This document shows positions 22,847-33,289 of a stretch of 64,000 bases of DNA, one piece after another. Positions within the stretch are counted from its first letter, which is position 1; every line of letters begins with the position of its first letter. The notes under the pieces are model-generated. The model did no database searches. It had not been told where the DNA came from and was given only the letters and a program-made list of their open reading frames with translations. Position numbers and translations under genes: made by a program. Source of the stretch: Pezicula radicicola (lineage: Eukaryota > Ascomycota > Leotiomycetes > Helotiales > Dermateaceae); contig PDUO01000008.1 in assembly GCA_003008705.1 (NCBI GenBank), positions 372,001 to 436,000 of the forward strand, in the 5' to 3' direction.

Positions 22847-23995
22847 ATGGGAAGTATTGAGATACCTACAATGCAGAAGCCTTTAGAGGTATCTGCTTCC
22901 TGGCAAGGCCCAGGACCTGCGGCCTACGATTTCCGGACTGATACAATCACTACACCAGGGTACTCGATGCTCCAAGCAATTGCTCAATCATCACTCATGG
23001 ACGATGTCTACAAGGAAGATACCACGACCACTAATTTTGAGACGTATATTGCCCATCTAACTGGGAAAGAAGCGGCACTACTTGTCATGTCTGGCACCAT
23101 GGGAAATCAGATTGCCCTCCGTTCTCTCCTCACACAACCACCTCACGCAATCCTCTGTCATCACAAGTCTCATATTATGATGTCCGAGGCTGGTGGCTGT
23201 TCTTCGTTGTCTCAAGCCCACATGCAACCTGTTGAACCAGCGAATGGCTTGTATCTCACTCTTGAAGATGTCAAAAGAGAGGCTGTTATCAGCAACAATA
23301 TTCACGTCGCACCTACGCGTGTTATCTCTCTTGAAAACACGCTTGGAGGTGTCATCACACCATTGGCAGAAGTACAAAAAATCTCACAATTTGCACGCGA
23401 AAATAGCATTTTGATGCATCTTGATGGTGCTAGGATTTGGGAAGTTGTTGCTGCTGGCGCTGGTTCCTTGCCGGATTTCTTGGCTTGTTTTGACACTGCT
23501 CAATTGTGTTTCTCCAAAGGTCTTGGCGCCCCAATTGGAAGCATCATCGTTGGACCACAGAAGACCCTGGACCACTGCAGATGGGTGAGGAAGAGCATCG
23601 GTGGAGGAATTCGAATGGCGGGTATTATTTCATCTGCGGCTCGAGTTGCTGTAGACGAGCAATTTGGAAAGGGCCCTAATGGCGAAGGAGGCCGACTAAA
23701 GAAGACTCATGAAGTTGCAAAGCAGATTGAGAATATGTGGCTCAGGAAAGGCGGCAGGGTCAGCAAGCTGGTGCAAACCAATATGGTCATGTTGGACCTG
23801 GTACACAGTGGGGTGTCTGTGACAGATTTTATTGCTGCGGGAAAAGAAGAGGGAATCAAGCTCATGAGTGCAAGGATAGTTGTTCACTTTCAAATCGTTG
23901 ACGAAGCTGTGGTAAAATTGGGTAAGGTCTTCGATCGAGTGTTGAGCGATAACAAGTCACAGAACGTGGAAGAGGAGCAGTCTATTTACAAATAA
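22847..23995 (+). CDS. L-threonine aldolase-like PLP enzyme
   Basis: Intact single-exon frame of 382 residues, matching the family's usual length. FRTDTITTPG opens the aldolase fold, MDDVYKEDTTT follows, GKEAALLVMSGTMGNQIAL contains the cofactor-phosphate region, and LHLDGARIWE the Asp/Arg that hold the PLP ring. CFSKGLGAPIGS carries the Schiff-base Lys at residue 224. The family cleaves threonine or allo-threonine to glycine and acetaldehyde, or acts on related beta-hydroxy amino acids. It starts MGSIEIPTMQK, a 26-residue N-terminal extension without an obvious targeting signal, so a cytosolic location is likely. It is the one healthy gene in a stretch of relics, and could serve glycine supply or a specialised pathway. 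Confidence 0.93.
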   Translation: MGSIEIPTMQKPLEVSASWQGPGPAAYDFRTDTITTPGYSMLQAIAQSSLMDDVYKEDTTTTNFETYIAHLTGKEAALLVMSGTMGNQIALRSLLTQPPHAILCHHKSHIMMSEAGGCSSLSQAHMQPVEPANGLYLTLEDVKREAVISNNIHVAPTRVISLENTLGGVITPLAEVQKISQFARENSILMHLDGARIWEVVAAGAGSLPDFLACFDTAQLCFSKGLGAPIGSIIVGPQKTLDHCRWVRKSIGGGIRMAGIISSAARVAVDEQFGKGPNGEGGRLKKTHEVAKQIENMWLRKGGRVSKLVQTNMVMLDLVHSGVSVTDFIAAGKEEGIKLMSARIVVHFQIVDEAVVKLGKVFDRVLSDNKSQNVEEEQSIYK

Positions 23996-25136
23996 GTAAA
24001 GACTCTGGTGAATTAGTAGGTTACCTCGCTTGAACTCTTCGTCTTGCGTTAACTTTGTTAGGCAGTGAGGTTACCCTTTCTGTAATGATCTAGAGGGATT
24101 ATAAGCGCATATATTTGAGCATGTGTAATAATATATGCTCGAGTAAGCAGGATACCTAGCATCCTTTTTGTGGGTGCATGTGCTTGGTAGCTCGGCTACC
24201 AATGCGAGCTAAGCGAGCGTATAGACGATTTTTGAAAGAGTTTTGGGCTGTTTGCGGGACTGGTGTCTTGTTTACTGCAATTTAGAGGATTAAAACATGG
24301 GTCAGCAATGCTAAGTTAGATTAGACTTTAGAAGGTCTATCAAGGAATATATTGATTAGAAACACAACTCTCTTTTTTTTTTTCAACCGCGGTTTCCAGG
24401 CTGTGTAAGTAAACCTCAAAACCGCACATGATTTCGGAAATCAGTTTCAGATACCGGATATATTGGATGAAGCCTGTATTATTCCTATACTCGATATTTA
24501 GAGCCGTTTCTAAACCCGAATACCTTTGCTGTTGCATCACCATAGAAGTCAATGACCTATTTTTGATAGAAATTTTGCTTTAGGAGTCTGTAGCTGCTGC
24601 TACAAAAGTAGAACTAATAACCACAGTAGTGGCAGCTGCTGCTTCTGCTCCTAAAGGAATATAGACGTTTGCAATAGCCAGAGCACCATCCACGCCATAC
24701 TACAATGATATTCTCATTATGCTGTATAGTACGTTCTATTCACCCCAGTAATTCACGAACCCAACCTATCTGTACCATCACCTTCCACATACACATAATC
24801 CAAAAGCTAATCGATGTGACTAATACTACCGCCGCTGAAGGAAATGTTTAAAAGCACTGTGCCATTCTGATGAATTCGTCGGTATAGCCCCTTTTTGCTT
24901 CGCTTAATTTTATCGCTCACCCGCAATTATCAAAAGCCAACTTTGGATCTACACGAAACTACCCAGGTATGCTAGATTCCAGCAATTCTTTTCTACAGGA
25001 GGCGTACTTGCCGTATTTTAAATTAAAGGAAACTGAATCAGCATATATATCTTATGACAGCCTTTTTATGAAGTGGGAGCTTGAATGATCTTAGCAATTC
25101 TCACAACTCATATTTCCATCAGTTTTAAAATTTACA
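23996..25136. other. Gene-free stretch
   Basis: Nothing recognisable beyond a T run near 24371-24381 and a CTGCTG-rich word near 24590-24650. No long frame on either strand. Confidence 0.5.
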
Positions 25137-25695
25137 ATGACTCAAGGTAAGGATATGGTGGAGATTGTCGATTAACTCAAAATAGAAGGCAGTAGCCAGC
25201 CTCACCCCGACTATTTGCTAGCCGAAGATTGAGGAAGAACAAAGCCGGAAGACCTAGACTACGATGGAACCTTGGTAGCATTTTTTTAGAGAACAACAAC
25301 AGTTTCATAGCAGTGGTTCAGGGATAAGTAAAATCAGCAACAATCGTAGCTGTGAGCCATAGCCCCAAGGTCATATTAGTATTAAGTCTCCATTGTTATT
25401 GGATTTAAGACCCCTGGCAATCTTATAGAGGGTAGGAGGAGGCCCGATGCTGAACATGGAGAGTATACTAGAAATACATCGGGAGGTGATGTTCCAGGAA
25501 GATCCTGTATCCATTGTACGAGATCTACACGATGAGCCGGCTCGTCACTTACTAGTTTGGATATGGCCATGTCATGTGGTCCAAAACATGGCGAGGTGAA
25601 GCTTGGACGGCAGCAATTATCGGTGGCTTTGTAGGTTGCCTGATTTATGGCATTGTGATATATGAGGGGCCTGGCAGTCCAGTCAATTAACTCAA
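25137..25695 (+). pseudogene. Aquaglyceroporin (MIP family) relic
   Basis: The best-preserved part, about 25540-25688, reads FGYGHVMWSKTW then AAIIGGFVGCLIYGIVIY and EGPGSPVN. That is the sixth helix and tail of fungal aquaglyceroporins. Just upstream, VRDLHDEP followed in another frame by RLVTY resembles the second NPA region (INPARDLGPRL). Near 25200, QPHPDYLLAED resembles the hydrophilic N-terminal part of the same family, and an ATG stands at 25137. Stops and frame changes are frequent and the first five helices are not readable. The family passes water, glycerol or small solutes through membranes. Confidence 0.6.
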
Positions 25696-26035
25696 TATCA
25701 AGGGACAGGAAAGGTTGCTAGAGAGATCTGGCACATGGTTAAAGTGATGTTGAGTCGTAAAAGTGAGAGTGCGACACCGAGAGCAGATTTAGAAAATGGC
25801 ACTGCAGGAATTACGAAGAAAAGTATATAGAATTAGTGAAATAAGAAGAAGTTTCTTTCTTGCTTTGAGGGAAAGACCAGGAATACAGCAATTAGCAGCT
25901 ATGTTGAAACGTCTCTAGCACGAGAATGAAATTGTCAAGCTAGTTAGAGATTAGAAACACAAGAAAGCACAGACATGGCACTGTAATCCATACAAGATAC
26001 TATTATTAGTATAATGAGAAATATAACCCCTAAAA

Positions 26036-26735
26036 TTATTCCTGTTCGCTCTCTTGCTTAACTAACCAACACCCAAGAGCGTTTTCAACCTCTGTGAAAA
26101 CCATCGCCTGTTCACCATTTGCTTCAATCCGGACCACCATATCCCGCTCCTGATAGTGCTTGATAACCTCAGTCGTTCTCTGTTCAAACGTCTCGAACCG
26201 TTTCTCTATAACATCCGTCGTATCATCAGATCTGACAGGTGTGGCTAGATCCCTAGAGGTAGTAGAAGAACCACGCTCTAGAAGACGTTCTCTCAAAACT
26301 ACCTGTGGACAATCGAGGAATAGAACGGTAGCTGGTTTACAAATCGTCGACTCGAACAATCGTGCTCGGTCGATATCTCGAGGAAAGCCTATGGTGACGT
26401 GTTAATCTCGGATTTCTTATTCTGAGTCAGAATTTGAGGTGTTTACCGTCAATAAGAAACGTCTTTATATCAACATTCGCTTCAAGATGTTCTCGAATAG
26501 CATCCCTTAACAAATTAACCCCGAACTGGGGTGGCCCAAGGGTACCCTTTGAGATGTTCTCCTGCATTATCTCTGCATATGCGCTGTTTGGCTTCTGCGC
26601 TTCTACGCGGCTCATAGCTCCAATGCTGAGGTGGTGAAGCTGGTATTTTTTGGCGAGTAGAGAACACTGCGTTCCTTTTCCAGCCCCCGGGCCCCCAAGG
26701 ACGAATATTACTGTGATATCAGATGGTGGTGTCAT
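26036..26735 (-). CDS. UMP/CMP-kinase-like nucleoside monophosphate kinase
   Basis: Two exons, 26735-26447 and 26388-26036, joined in phase 1 across a 58-bp intron (GTAAAC donor, ATAG acceptor), give 213 residues, the usual length. The P-loop GGPGAGKGTQ is at residues 14-23. FLIDGFPRDIDRARLF, assembled across the splice, is the NMP-binding signature. VLFLDCPQVVLRERLLERG leads into a lid with RSDDTTDVIEKRFETF, typical of Ura6-type UMP/CMP kinases. The enzyme uses ATP to convert UMP or CMP to the diphosphates. Compared with housekeeping Ura6 the lid segment (STTSRDLATPVRSDD) is a few residues longer, so this might be a diverged paralogue. Confidence 0.9.
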
Positions 26736-28413
26736 ATTTTCGTCGTATGATAGGCGCTTTGAAGAATGTAGGATGGATGAACCCCAATTCTTGCTGCGAG
26801 CTTGTCGCTGTGGAGTCTATGGTTTACCTCCTTAGCTTTGATACTGTGTCTGTTGGGGTGCCTGATGGCGGATGATAGTAGCTGCTTCTTTCAACTTCAA
26901 TGGTCTTTTGGAAGATAACGTTCCAAATTCTGCTGTTTGACAAGCTCTTTTATATGGTGCACTGGTTGTTTTGTAGTGAATAGCCTCTCCTAAAACATTC
27001 ATAATGTTGTTTAGTCAACAAAAAGTATAATTAATGCTAGAGATACAAATCATTGTCATAAGCTAGCTAGTCAAGTAATGAGTGCTTTCTCCTTCCAACA
27101 TGCTTGTTCTGTGACCATAATTTTGCTGATAACTTTGTTAGTCATTCGTCCACGAATTGACTAATAACAGCAAAGTTTGTAAGTGTGTCACAAACTACCT
27201 AATCAATACACTAACACTTTAGCGTATACCTAATAAGCGAAATATCATAAAATACAACTACCTATCTATCTTCTAATGAAATGTATCTACGATTTACAAG
27301 CTTATTATTGGTCAGACACATCTTGATTCAATCAACCTGACATATTTATCGAAATTTCAACACATTTTGAATTTGATTCTCCAAGATCTGGACTGTGATT
27401 CAAAATTAAATTTGAGGTTGAAAATGGCTCTCTATATCAGACATTTAGTCAGTTTGAAAATTGATGAATAGGTTACCACAGTCCAAAAAATCAGAAAACC
27501 CATGTTTAATTAGAACATGTATAGCATGAGTTTAACCGAATACTACCTTTGTTAGCCAACAAGTACTCCAAAACCGAAAGGTATCATTTCAGCTCTTTAT
27601 TATGTGCGCAAAAATTCCCTGTAGTAGGTGACTATTATTGTTTTGTGGAAAGATATAGATGTCTCGCTTAATTAAATATTTTAGTATCTGGGTATTTCTC
27701 AGCCGAGGAGGGTCGTTCTTGTCACATACGTAACCATAGACTAAGTACCTAAGAGAATCTAATATAGCATATAATCAGCCCCAAATCAGCCTTAGTCAGA
27801 CAATCTCACCCCACTGAATTGCCTCAAAAGTGGGATCTCACTAAATGACATACCACGTCGTTCATTTACTTCGCAAAGCAGTTAGCATTTAGAGCTTCCG
27901 TACGAAATCAAGGAAAACCAAATAAAATCCCCATATTTCGATCAGCTCCTACGGATAGAATCTATATATTCATGAGGTTATAAGCATCAAGTGCCTTCCG
28001 TACAGCATTGTAAGGCGGGGCACTCGCTACGTGCGGCACAGAAAGTGCCCTGCCAAACTTAATACTACATCGAGGAGGAATGCCGAGAAACGATCCATAT
28101 TAAGTTTAAATCCCGACGGCACTCTTGATAGACCGAATTGGAAGGATTTGATTCGCTACTTCTCTTATCTCCATCCGCTCAGCCTCTGTTGTTTCTGCCT
28201 AATGGAACGGCGGGTAAGCCTCAGTGTCGTTTCCAAAGAAACTTCTTATATTTATGTTAAATATGCTGTATATTATTTATTCTTGCGATCCTCCTCGTAG
28301 TCTATTGTATTGACAGCTGTGTTGCTTCGATATTCACATTGCACTATTCGCTCTTTATTATAGTTCTGTTCAGCGCCCTTGTTTCTCCCCTACAGTCTTT
28401 CTAAGAGGGGTAG
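26736..28413. other. Gene-free AT-rich stretch
   Basis: No gene seen. Near 27129-27180 there is an interrupted inverted repeat (AACTTTGTTAGTCA against TGACTAATAACAGCAAAGTT). A 5' fragment of a 5S rRNA gene lies at about 27720-27746 (separate entry). The right end contains the promoter of the L-domain gene. Confidence 0.5.
27720..27746 (+). pseudogene. 5' fragment of a 5S rRNA gene
   Basis: The sequence TGTCACATACG followed, after a 2-base insertion, by ACCATAGACT and one mismatch then AG matches the first 23 bases of the complete 5S gene at 62705. It also shares the four flanking bases TGTC. Similarity stops after that, so it is a truncated copy and not a functional gene. Confidence 0.65.
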
Positions 28414-30268
28414 ATGAAGATGGTATCGCAAGGCTGGGGGCATCCCCTACTTTCACCGTGGAGTGTTAATTGTTATTGGCAATCATTTTTGTTACTATTA
28501 CTTATCCTGACTGTGTCGGAGCAAGGAGGTATGTATATACCTTAGATGTAGTTGTCTTATACACATTCGTCCATTCTTTTCTACATTAAAGATTACTCCC
28601 ATCTCTAAACCCTGGAAGTTTTAAGGCAAAATTTCGACGTTTTAAAAGGTAACTAACACTTTTGATAGCAGAAGCATCTACAGGCCCAACGACAAGACAA
28701 GTAGGAAGCAACACCTGTCAACCAACAAGCACAGAAGAAGCCGAGACAAATATTTTCACAATAACCACCCAAGAAGAAGCTGATCTCCTACAAGACTGCA
28801 CAACCCTCCAAGGCAGCGTCTCAATCCAAAGTCCAAACCTAACAAGTTTAACCCTACCCAACATCCAGCAAATAACCGGCCATCTCAGCATAACCACAAG
28901 TCCCCTCCTCCAAAGCATCTCAACCCCAAACCTAACAACAGCCTCAGGATTAATCCTAAAAGACCTACCGCATTTCTCCTTCAAATACCTCGCCGACTTG
29001 CCCCTACTTACAAACCTGACATATCTGGATTGGGAGAATCTCCCTTCAATGAACGAACATTTCACAGAATCGTTAATGAAGGAACGACCTGCTGAGATGT
29101 TGCGGATCGTTAATACTTCGATAACGAGTGTCAGTTTTGAAGTAATCAGTGTAGATGTTTTTAACATCTCAAATAATGCTTATCTTAGGTTTATTGAGAT
29201 GTCTAATCTGGTTAATATCAGCCAGTCGTTAACCATTAGGAATAATGGTTATCTCGAGGCACCAATACATCGCTCGAATTGTATAGTACAGGAACATATG
29301 TTGGATTGGAAAATCTTGTTACAGCTGGTACTATCCAATTATCAGGCGTTCAACATCTAGAAATAGGTAATTTGGAACGTGTCATAAGGGGTGACTTGAT
29401 TTTCACTGGGAATACTATGACCTTTCCGGCGTATCTTGGTTTGGCAATGCCGAATTTAACGAGTATTATGGGCGGGTTGGAAATTGTGAATAATACGGGG
29501 GTGGAGTATGTTTCTATGAATAAACTCTGGAGTCTTGGAACTTTGAAAGAGCCTTACGCAGTTGGTTTATTGGTCGAGGGGAATACTTTAAGCGAGAAGA
29601 GTTGGGGGACGGATTTATCTTTTGATGCATTGGAAGTTGTTGATGGGCGTATTACTATTGAGGGTCCTATTTCTGAGTAAGTTATGCCTTTTTCTAAACT
29701 ATGACTCGAGGAATCAATGCTGACCAATCTCTACAGAGTCTCCCTATCCTCCCTCTCACCATTCAACGTTCCAGTCTCCATAAACAGCACGTTCCTCCCC
29801 TTCAACTGTACATCCCTCGATGAAATCCACCGCGTAACCATAAAAAAACAAGCAAAAAGTGATCAAGAACCCTATCTATGCCGTGCCTCTCCCGCTGGTC
29901 AGACTAAAGACCAGGCCATTCACGAGAAAAAGAGCAAGTTATCAAAAGGTGGAATTGCCGGGATCGTGGTGGGTGTTTTGATCGCGGTGGGGATTTTGGG
30001 AACGGGGATATGGTGGTGGTTCTGGGGGAGGAAGAGGGGGAACGTGCTGAGAGGTGATGGTGAAGATGAAGGTGGAGATGATGGGAATGCTGAGCATGAA
30101 TTACCTATGTATCGGAGGGAAGCGTTGCCTGGGGAGGAGCTACCTGCTTATAAGGAGAATGAGAGCGCGGAAGGGAGTATTGGAGGTGAAGAGGGTGATC
30201 TGACGAGTACAAGTGAAAGTTTGCCTGTTGCTGGGCTTGGAGAGGAGCATTTGGATATGAGTATGTAA
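28414..30268 (+). CDS. Secreted/membrane L-domain (Ecm33/Sps2-like) cell-surface protein
   Basis: Proposed exons 28414-28528, 28669-29247, 29292-29676 and 29737-30268 give 536 residues. The N-terminus is a signal peptide with core FLLLLLILTV. Residues about 45-400 carry L-domain type repeats (LTSLTLPNIQQITGHLSI; NLVNISQSLTIRNN; NLTSIMGGLEIVNN) with many N-glycosylation sequons. A membrane helix AGIVVGVLIAVGILGTGIWWW follows at about 432-454, then a basic stop (GRKRG), an acidic region and a cytosolic tail with LPMY and LPAY. LPxY motifs bind WW domains of Rsp5-type ubiquitin ligases. Unlike Ecm33 it has a transmembrane tail rather than a GPI signal. The 44-bp second intron is unusually short; without it there is a 1-base frameshift near 29260. 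Confidence 0.78.
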
Positions 30269-30756
30269 TATGGTGGTGGGTGAGAACAAGGTACAGGTGC
30301 TGGTGGTAATGATTTTATGCCAGGTTGATGAGATGGTTGGATGAACCAAGATACATAGGTACTTAATATAACTGTCAATGTGCATGTAACACAAGGCAGG
30401 AACTATTTGTTCAGTGATATTCTTGTATACCAAATTACTATGAATTCAAAATATAATATATTATAGAATCGTACAAGTGGAAGCGGGTAACATGGGAGGG
30501 TTGGAAATCGCAAGAGGAGATGATAAGGCAGTTTAGAGGGAGTTTCAAATTATTACCCGGAACGTAAGTAAGTCTACTGTCCTTCGATCGGTACATTGTC
30601 TATCCTTCCTCCAAAAATACAGCAACAAAAACAAAGTGTGGTATCCGTGAAACATAAAGCATAAATAAATCCATCACAGGTCATCATCTCCCCTCTTGAG
30701 AGCCACCATTCCATTATCGAGTTCTTTTGTTCATCTTTTGGCAACAATACAAGTTT

Positions 30757-31997
30757 CTAAGCCCATTTGCCAAAAAGAGCCATAACACCAGCACCGAGAA
30801 ACACACAAATGACCATGAATGTAAGACGCCTTGAGTCGCGAGTCAGATCTGGGTTATACAGGAAATCTCTCGCTAAGAGTTCGACGAGTCCGGTGTAAAT
30901 GAGGATTCCCGCAGAGATAGCATCCAAGACACCAGAGATGACGTTCGCAGTGAATGACCCAGCGTTGTAGGTTGTGCGCAATCCGAGGCCGATTGCGATG
31001 GCAATGGGTGTTGTGAGACCGTATGCCGAACACAGAAACCATGGGAACCAGCTTAGACGTTTAGGGAAGGGAATGGCCGACATACGCGCACCGATACCCA
31101 GACCCTCGAATGACTGATGAAAGACGAGGACGGGGTATAGAGTGGAGAATTCTTCACCTGCAGTTCCGAGGTTTAGACCGATAATGACAGAGTGGAAGAT
31201 GACGCCGAACTCGAGGATAAGGAATGCAGCGATCTGTTGGCGGAAAGATCGTTCTAAGGCGTGGATCTCCTTCTCGTTAAGTATCTCGGGATCCTTGTCA
31301 TCTGAGCGAGAAGAGCCGTCAGCAGTCCGGGGTTGCTCCAAGTCTTTGTTTGCTTGGTTGGCGGCTATCTGAGCGTGGAGATTTGGGTCTTGGTCGCCGG
31401 AGTGAAGCTGGTTGTGAGAAAGGGACATGGCTCGAGCTCCTTCGGTGACACCTGGTGCATCGGTGACGATGGATTCAACATTTGGGTGGCTGTGAGCATG
31501 AGGGTGTCCAAAGCCGTACTTCTTGTCTACGTAGCGCTCTGCACCGAAGTCTAGGAGGAAGACGGCCATCACGGTGGTGAGGACGATTGCTGGCACCCAC
31601 GAATAATCTGCCCAGTGGCCAGTCATGCCCACGCATGTCTGAGGGCCAATCTCGCTGTATGCTGGATCGAGCAGACTATCATTTATTGGCACATGATCTC
31701 ACAGTCATGGGAGACGATTGGAACTTACTGAATGAAGGCTGTAGCAATGATCACACCAGCGCCAAAGTATCGTGCAAACAGGTAGACATATATGTTGATT
31801 CTCACCCACTTGACCCGGGCGGCGACTACAGGAAAGAAAGTCGCTGCTGTGGACACAATGAGGATCACGAAGAGAGCTGAGATACGAGCACCGAGACGTC
31901 CGTTATACTCGTTCTTTCCAGCATTGAGGTAACAAATGATGGCCGTCGGGTCGGCAGTATCCAAGTCAATGCTGGAAGGGTCAAAGTCTGAGGACAT
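30757..31997 (-). CDS. ZIP-family plasma-membrane zinc transporter (Zrt-like)
   Basis: Two exons, 31997-31729 and 31675-30757, joined across a 53-bp intron (GTAAGT donor), give 395 residues and eight membrane helices. The splice rebuilds ATAFIHLLDPAYSEIGP, the conserved end of helix 2-3. The loop near residue 150 carries the metal-binding stretch HPHAHSHPN. FGVIFHSVIIGLNLG and LVFHQSFEGLGIGARMS are the metal-translocating helices with the conserved His and Glu. The family imports zinc, sometimes iron. It converges on the L-domain gene with 490 bp between stops. I saw no clear Zap1-type control element upstream. Confidence 0.95.
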
Positions 31998-33289
31998 CTT
32001 GTCCGTCCTTACTGCTGTGCTTAATGCAGCGCAAAGTTGTGAGGGTGTGGTGGTGAAGGGAAACGAGTGCGTTGAGGGTTACGAGCTGAGCCAGACAGCC
32101 GGGTCTTATACTCTGAACTCTATGCAGAATGAGAATGCTGCGGGTCCTGCGGCACGATCCACGAGGCAGATGCTCAGAGCCCGGTGATTTGCTTTTTCTT
32201 TTCTTTTGGTGTTTAGGCGTTGAGTTGGCATGGAGGTTCTAGGTAGTGGGGTGCTGAGAGAGAGCTGATGCTGGTAGTTGTGCTACCTTGATGGATAGTT
32301 CACAACGCGGCTAGTGAAAATATGGCAACTTTATGGCACATCCACCAAAGAAAAGGCGCTACAGGCCTGTACGAATCTGACAATTGCTCACTCCGCCATA
32401 CAGCAAAGAGACCAATCACTGGATTGGGCTGACAATTTGTTCAAGGAGCTGTGAGAAGAAAAGTCCCAGAGGTGAGGCCATCCCGAGGCGAGTATGCACG
32501 TAAGGTATGCACCCAAGACTACCAAGACGTCTCCTGCGCCGCTGCACTTGTCAAGAGATCACGATCTACAACCTGCAAACATAATAATCATGACTTTCCG
32601 ACATCTGCTATCCTATCATCAATTAGACCTTTTACGGCAACGAAATGTAATAATACCCTGAGCAATGCTTGCAACCCTTTCAATCACTCACTCACTCACT
32701 CTCCTTGTGCCAGTGCTTTTCTCAACCAGCCTTTCACTTGACCTGGACGGATTAATCGCTTGAATTAATAATGGGCAACATAATTGACCCATTGAATCAT
32801 CTCCGAGCCATGTCGCAGGACACCTTGAGGGCTACTTTACAGAGTGATGGGTTTCCCAATGTGAATGGGGGGGCCGTGATAAGCAGAACTACTGTCTCAA
32901 GGCGTACTATAAGAGGCACGCTATGAGCGACGGCGTTGGGATAATTGATGAGTAGGTATTTGGCTGACAAGACTGAAAGAAGAAGTCCTGGAGAACCTTT
33001 CCAGAATCCCGACCCTTTGGAAAAGACGTGTCGAAGTTCCACAGGGACGGGACGGGCATAATTGTTGGTGCCTTACATTTGGGGATACAGTATGTTCGCT
33101 AATTCGAACCAAGCTGGGCTGACAAGGCGGCGGTCATCGGTCATGGGTCGCTAGGGTCTGAGCTGCTGTAAAATAATTCCGAGCACGACGACGTAGTGAT
33201 AGTGACAGAGACAGAGAGATCTGAGTGAAGTCACCACCAGTACAGTCGCCTTCTGTACAGCTGGTGCACCGCCATTGTTAGAGACGGCT
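31998..33289. other. Divergent promoter region between ZIP and Mrs2 genes
   Basis: Both neighbours read away from this 1.3-kb stretch. I see short frames only, none protein-like. A CTCA repeat (TCACTCACTCACT) occurs near 32686-32700. Confidence 0.55.

Noticed and set aside
28031..28300. 89-codon open frame upstream of the L-domain gene
   Set aside because: Biased composition, no start context, no motif.
32285..32295. ACCTTGATGGA upstream of the ZIP gene as a Zap1 zinc-response element
   Set aside because: Matches only 8 of 11 consensus positions, so it is not convincing.
33061..33120. GGTTCGAATT word on the minus strand (tRNA T-loop-like)
   Set aside because: The flanking bases do not form a T-stem or acceptor stem.
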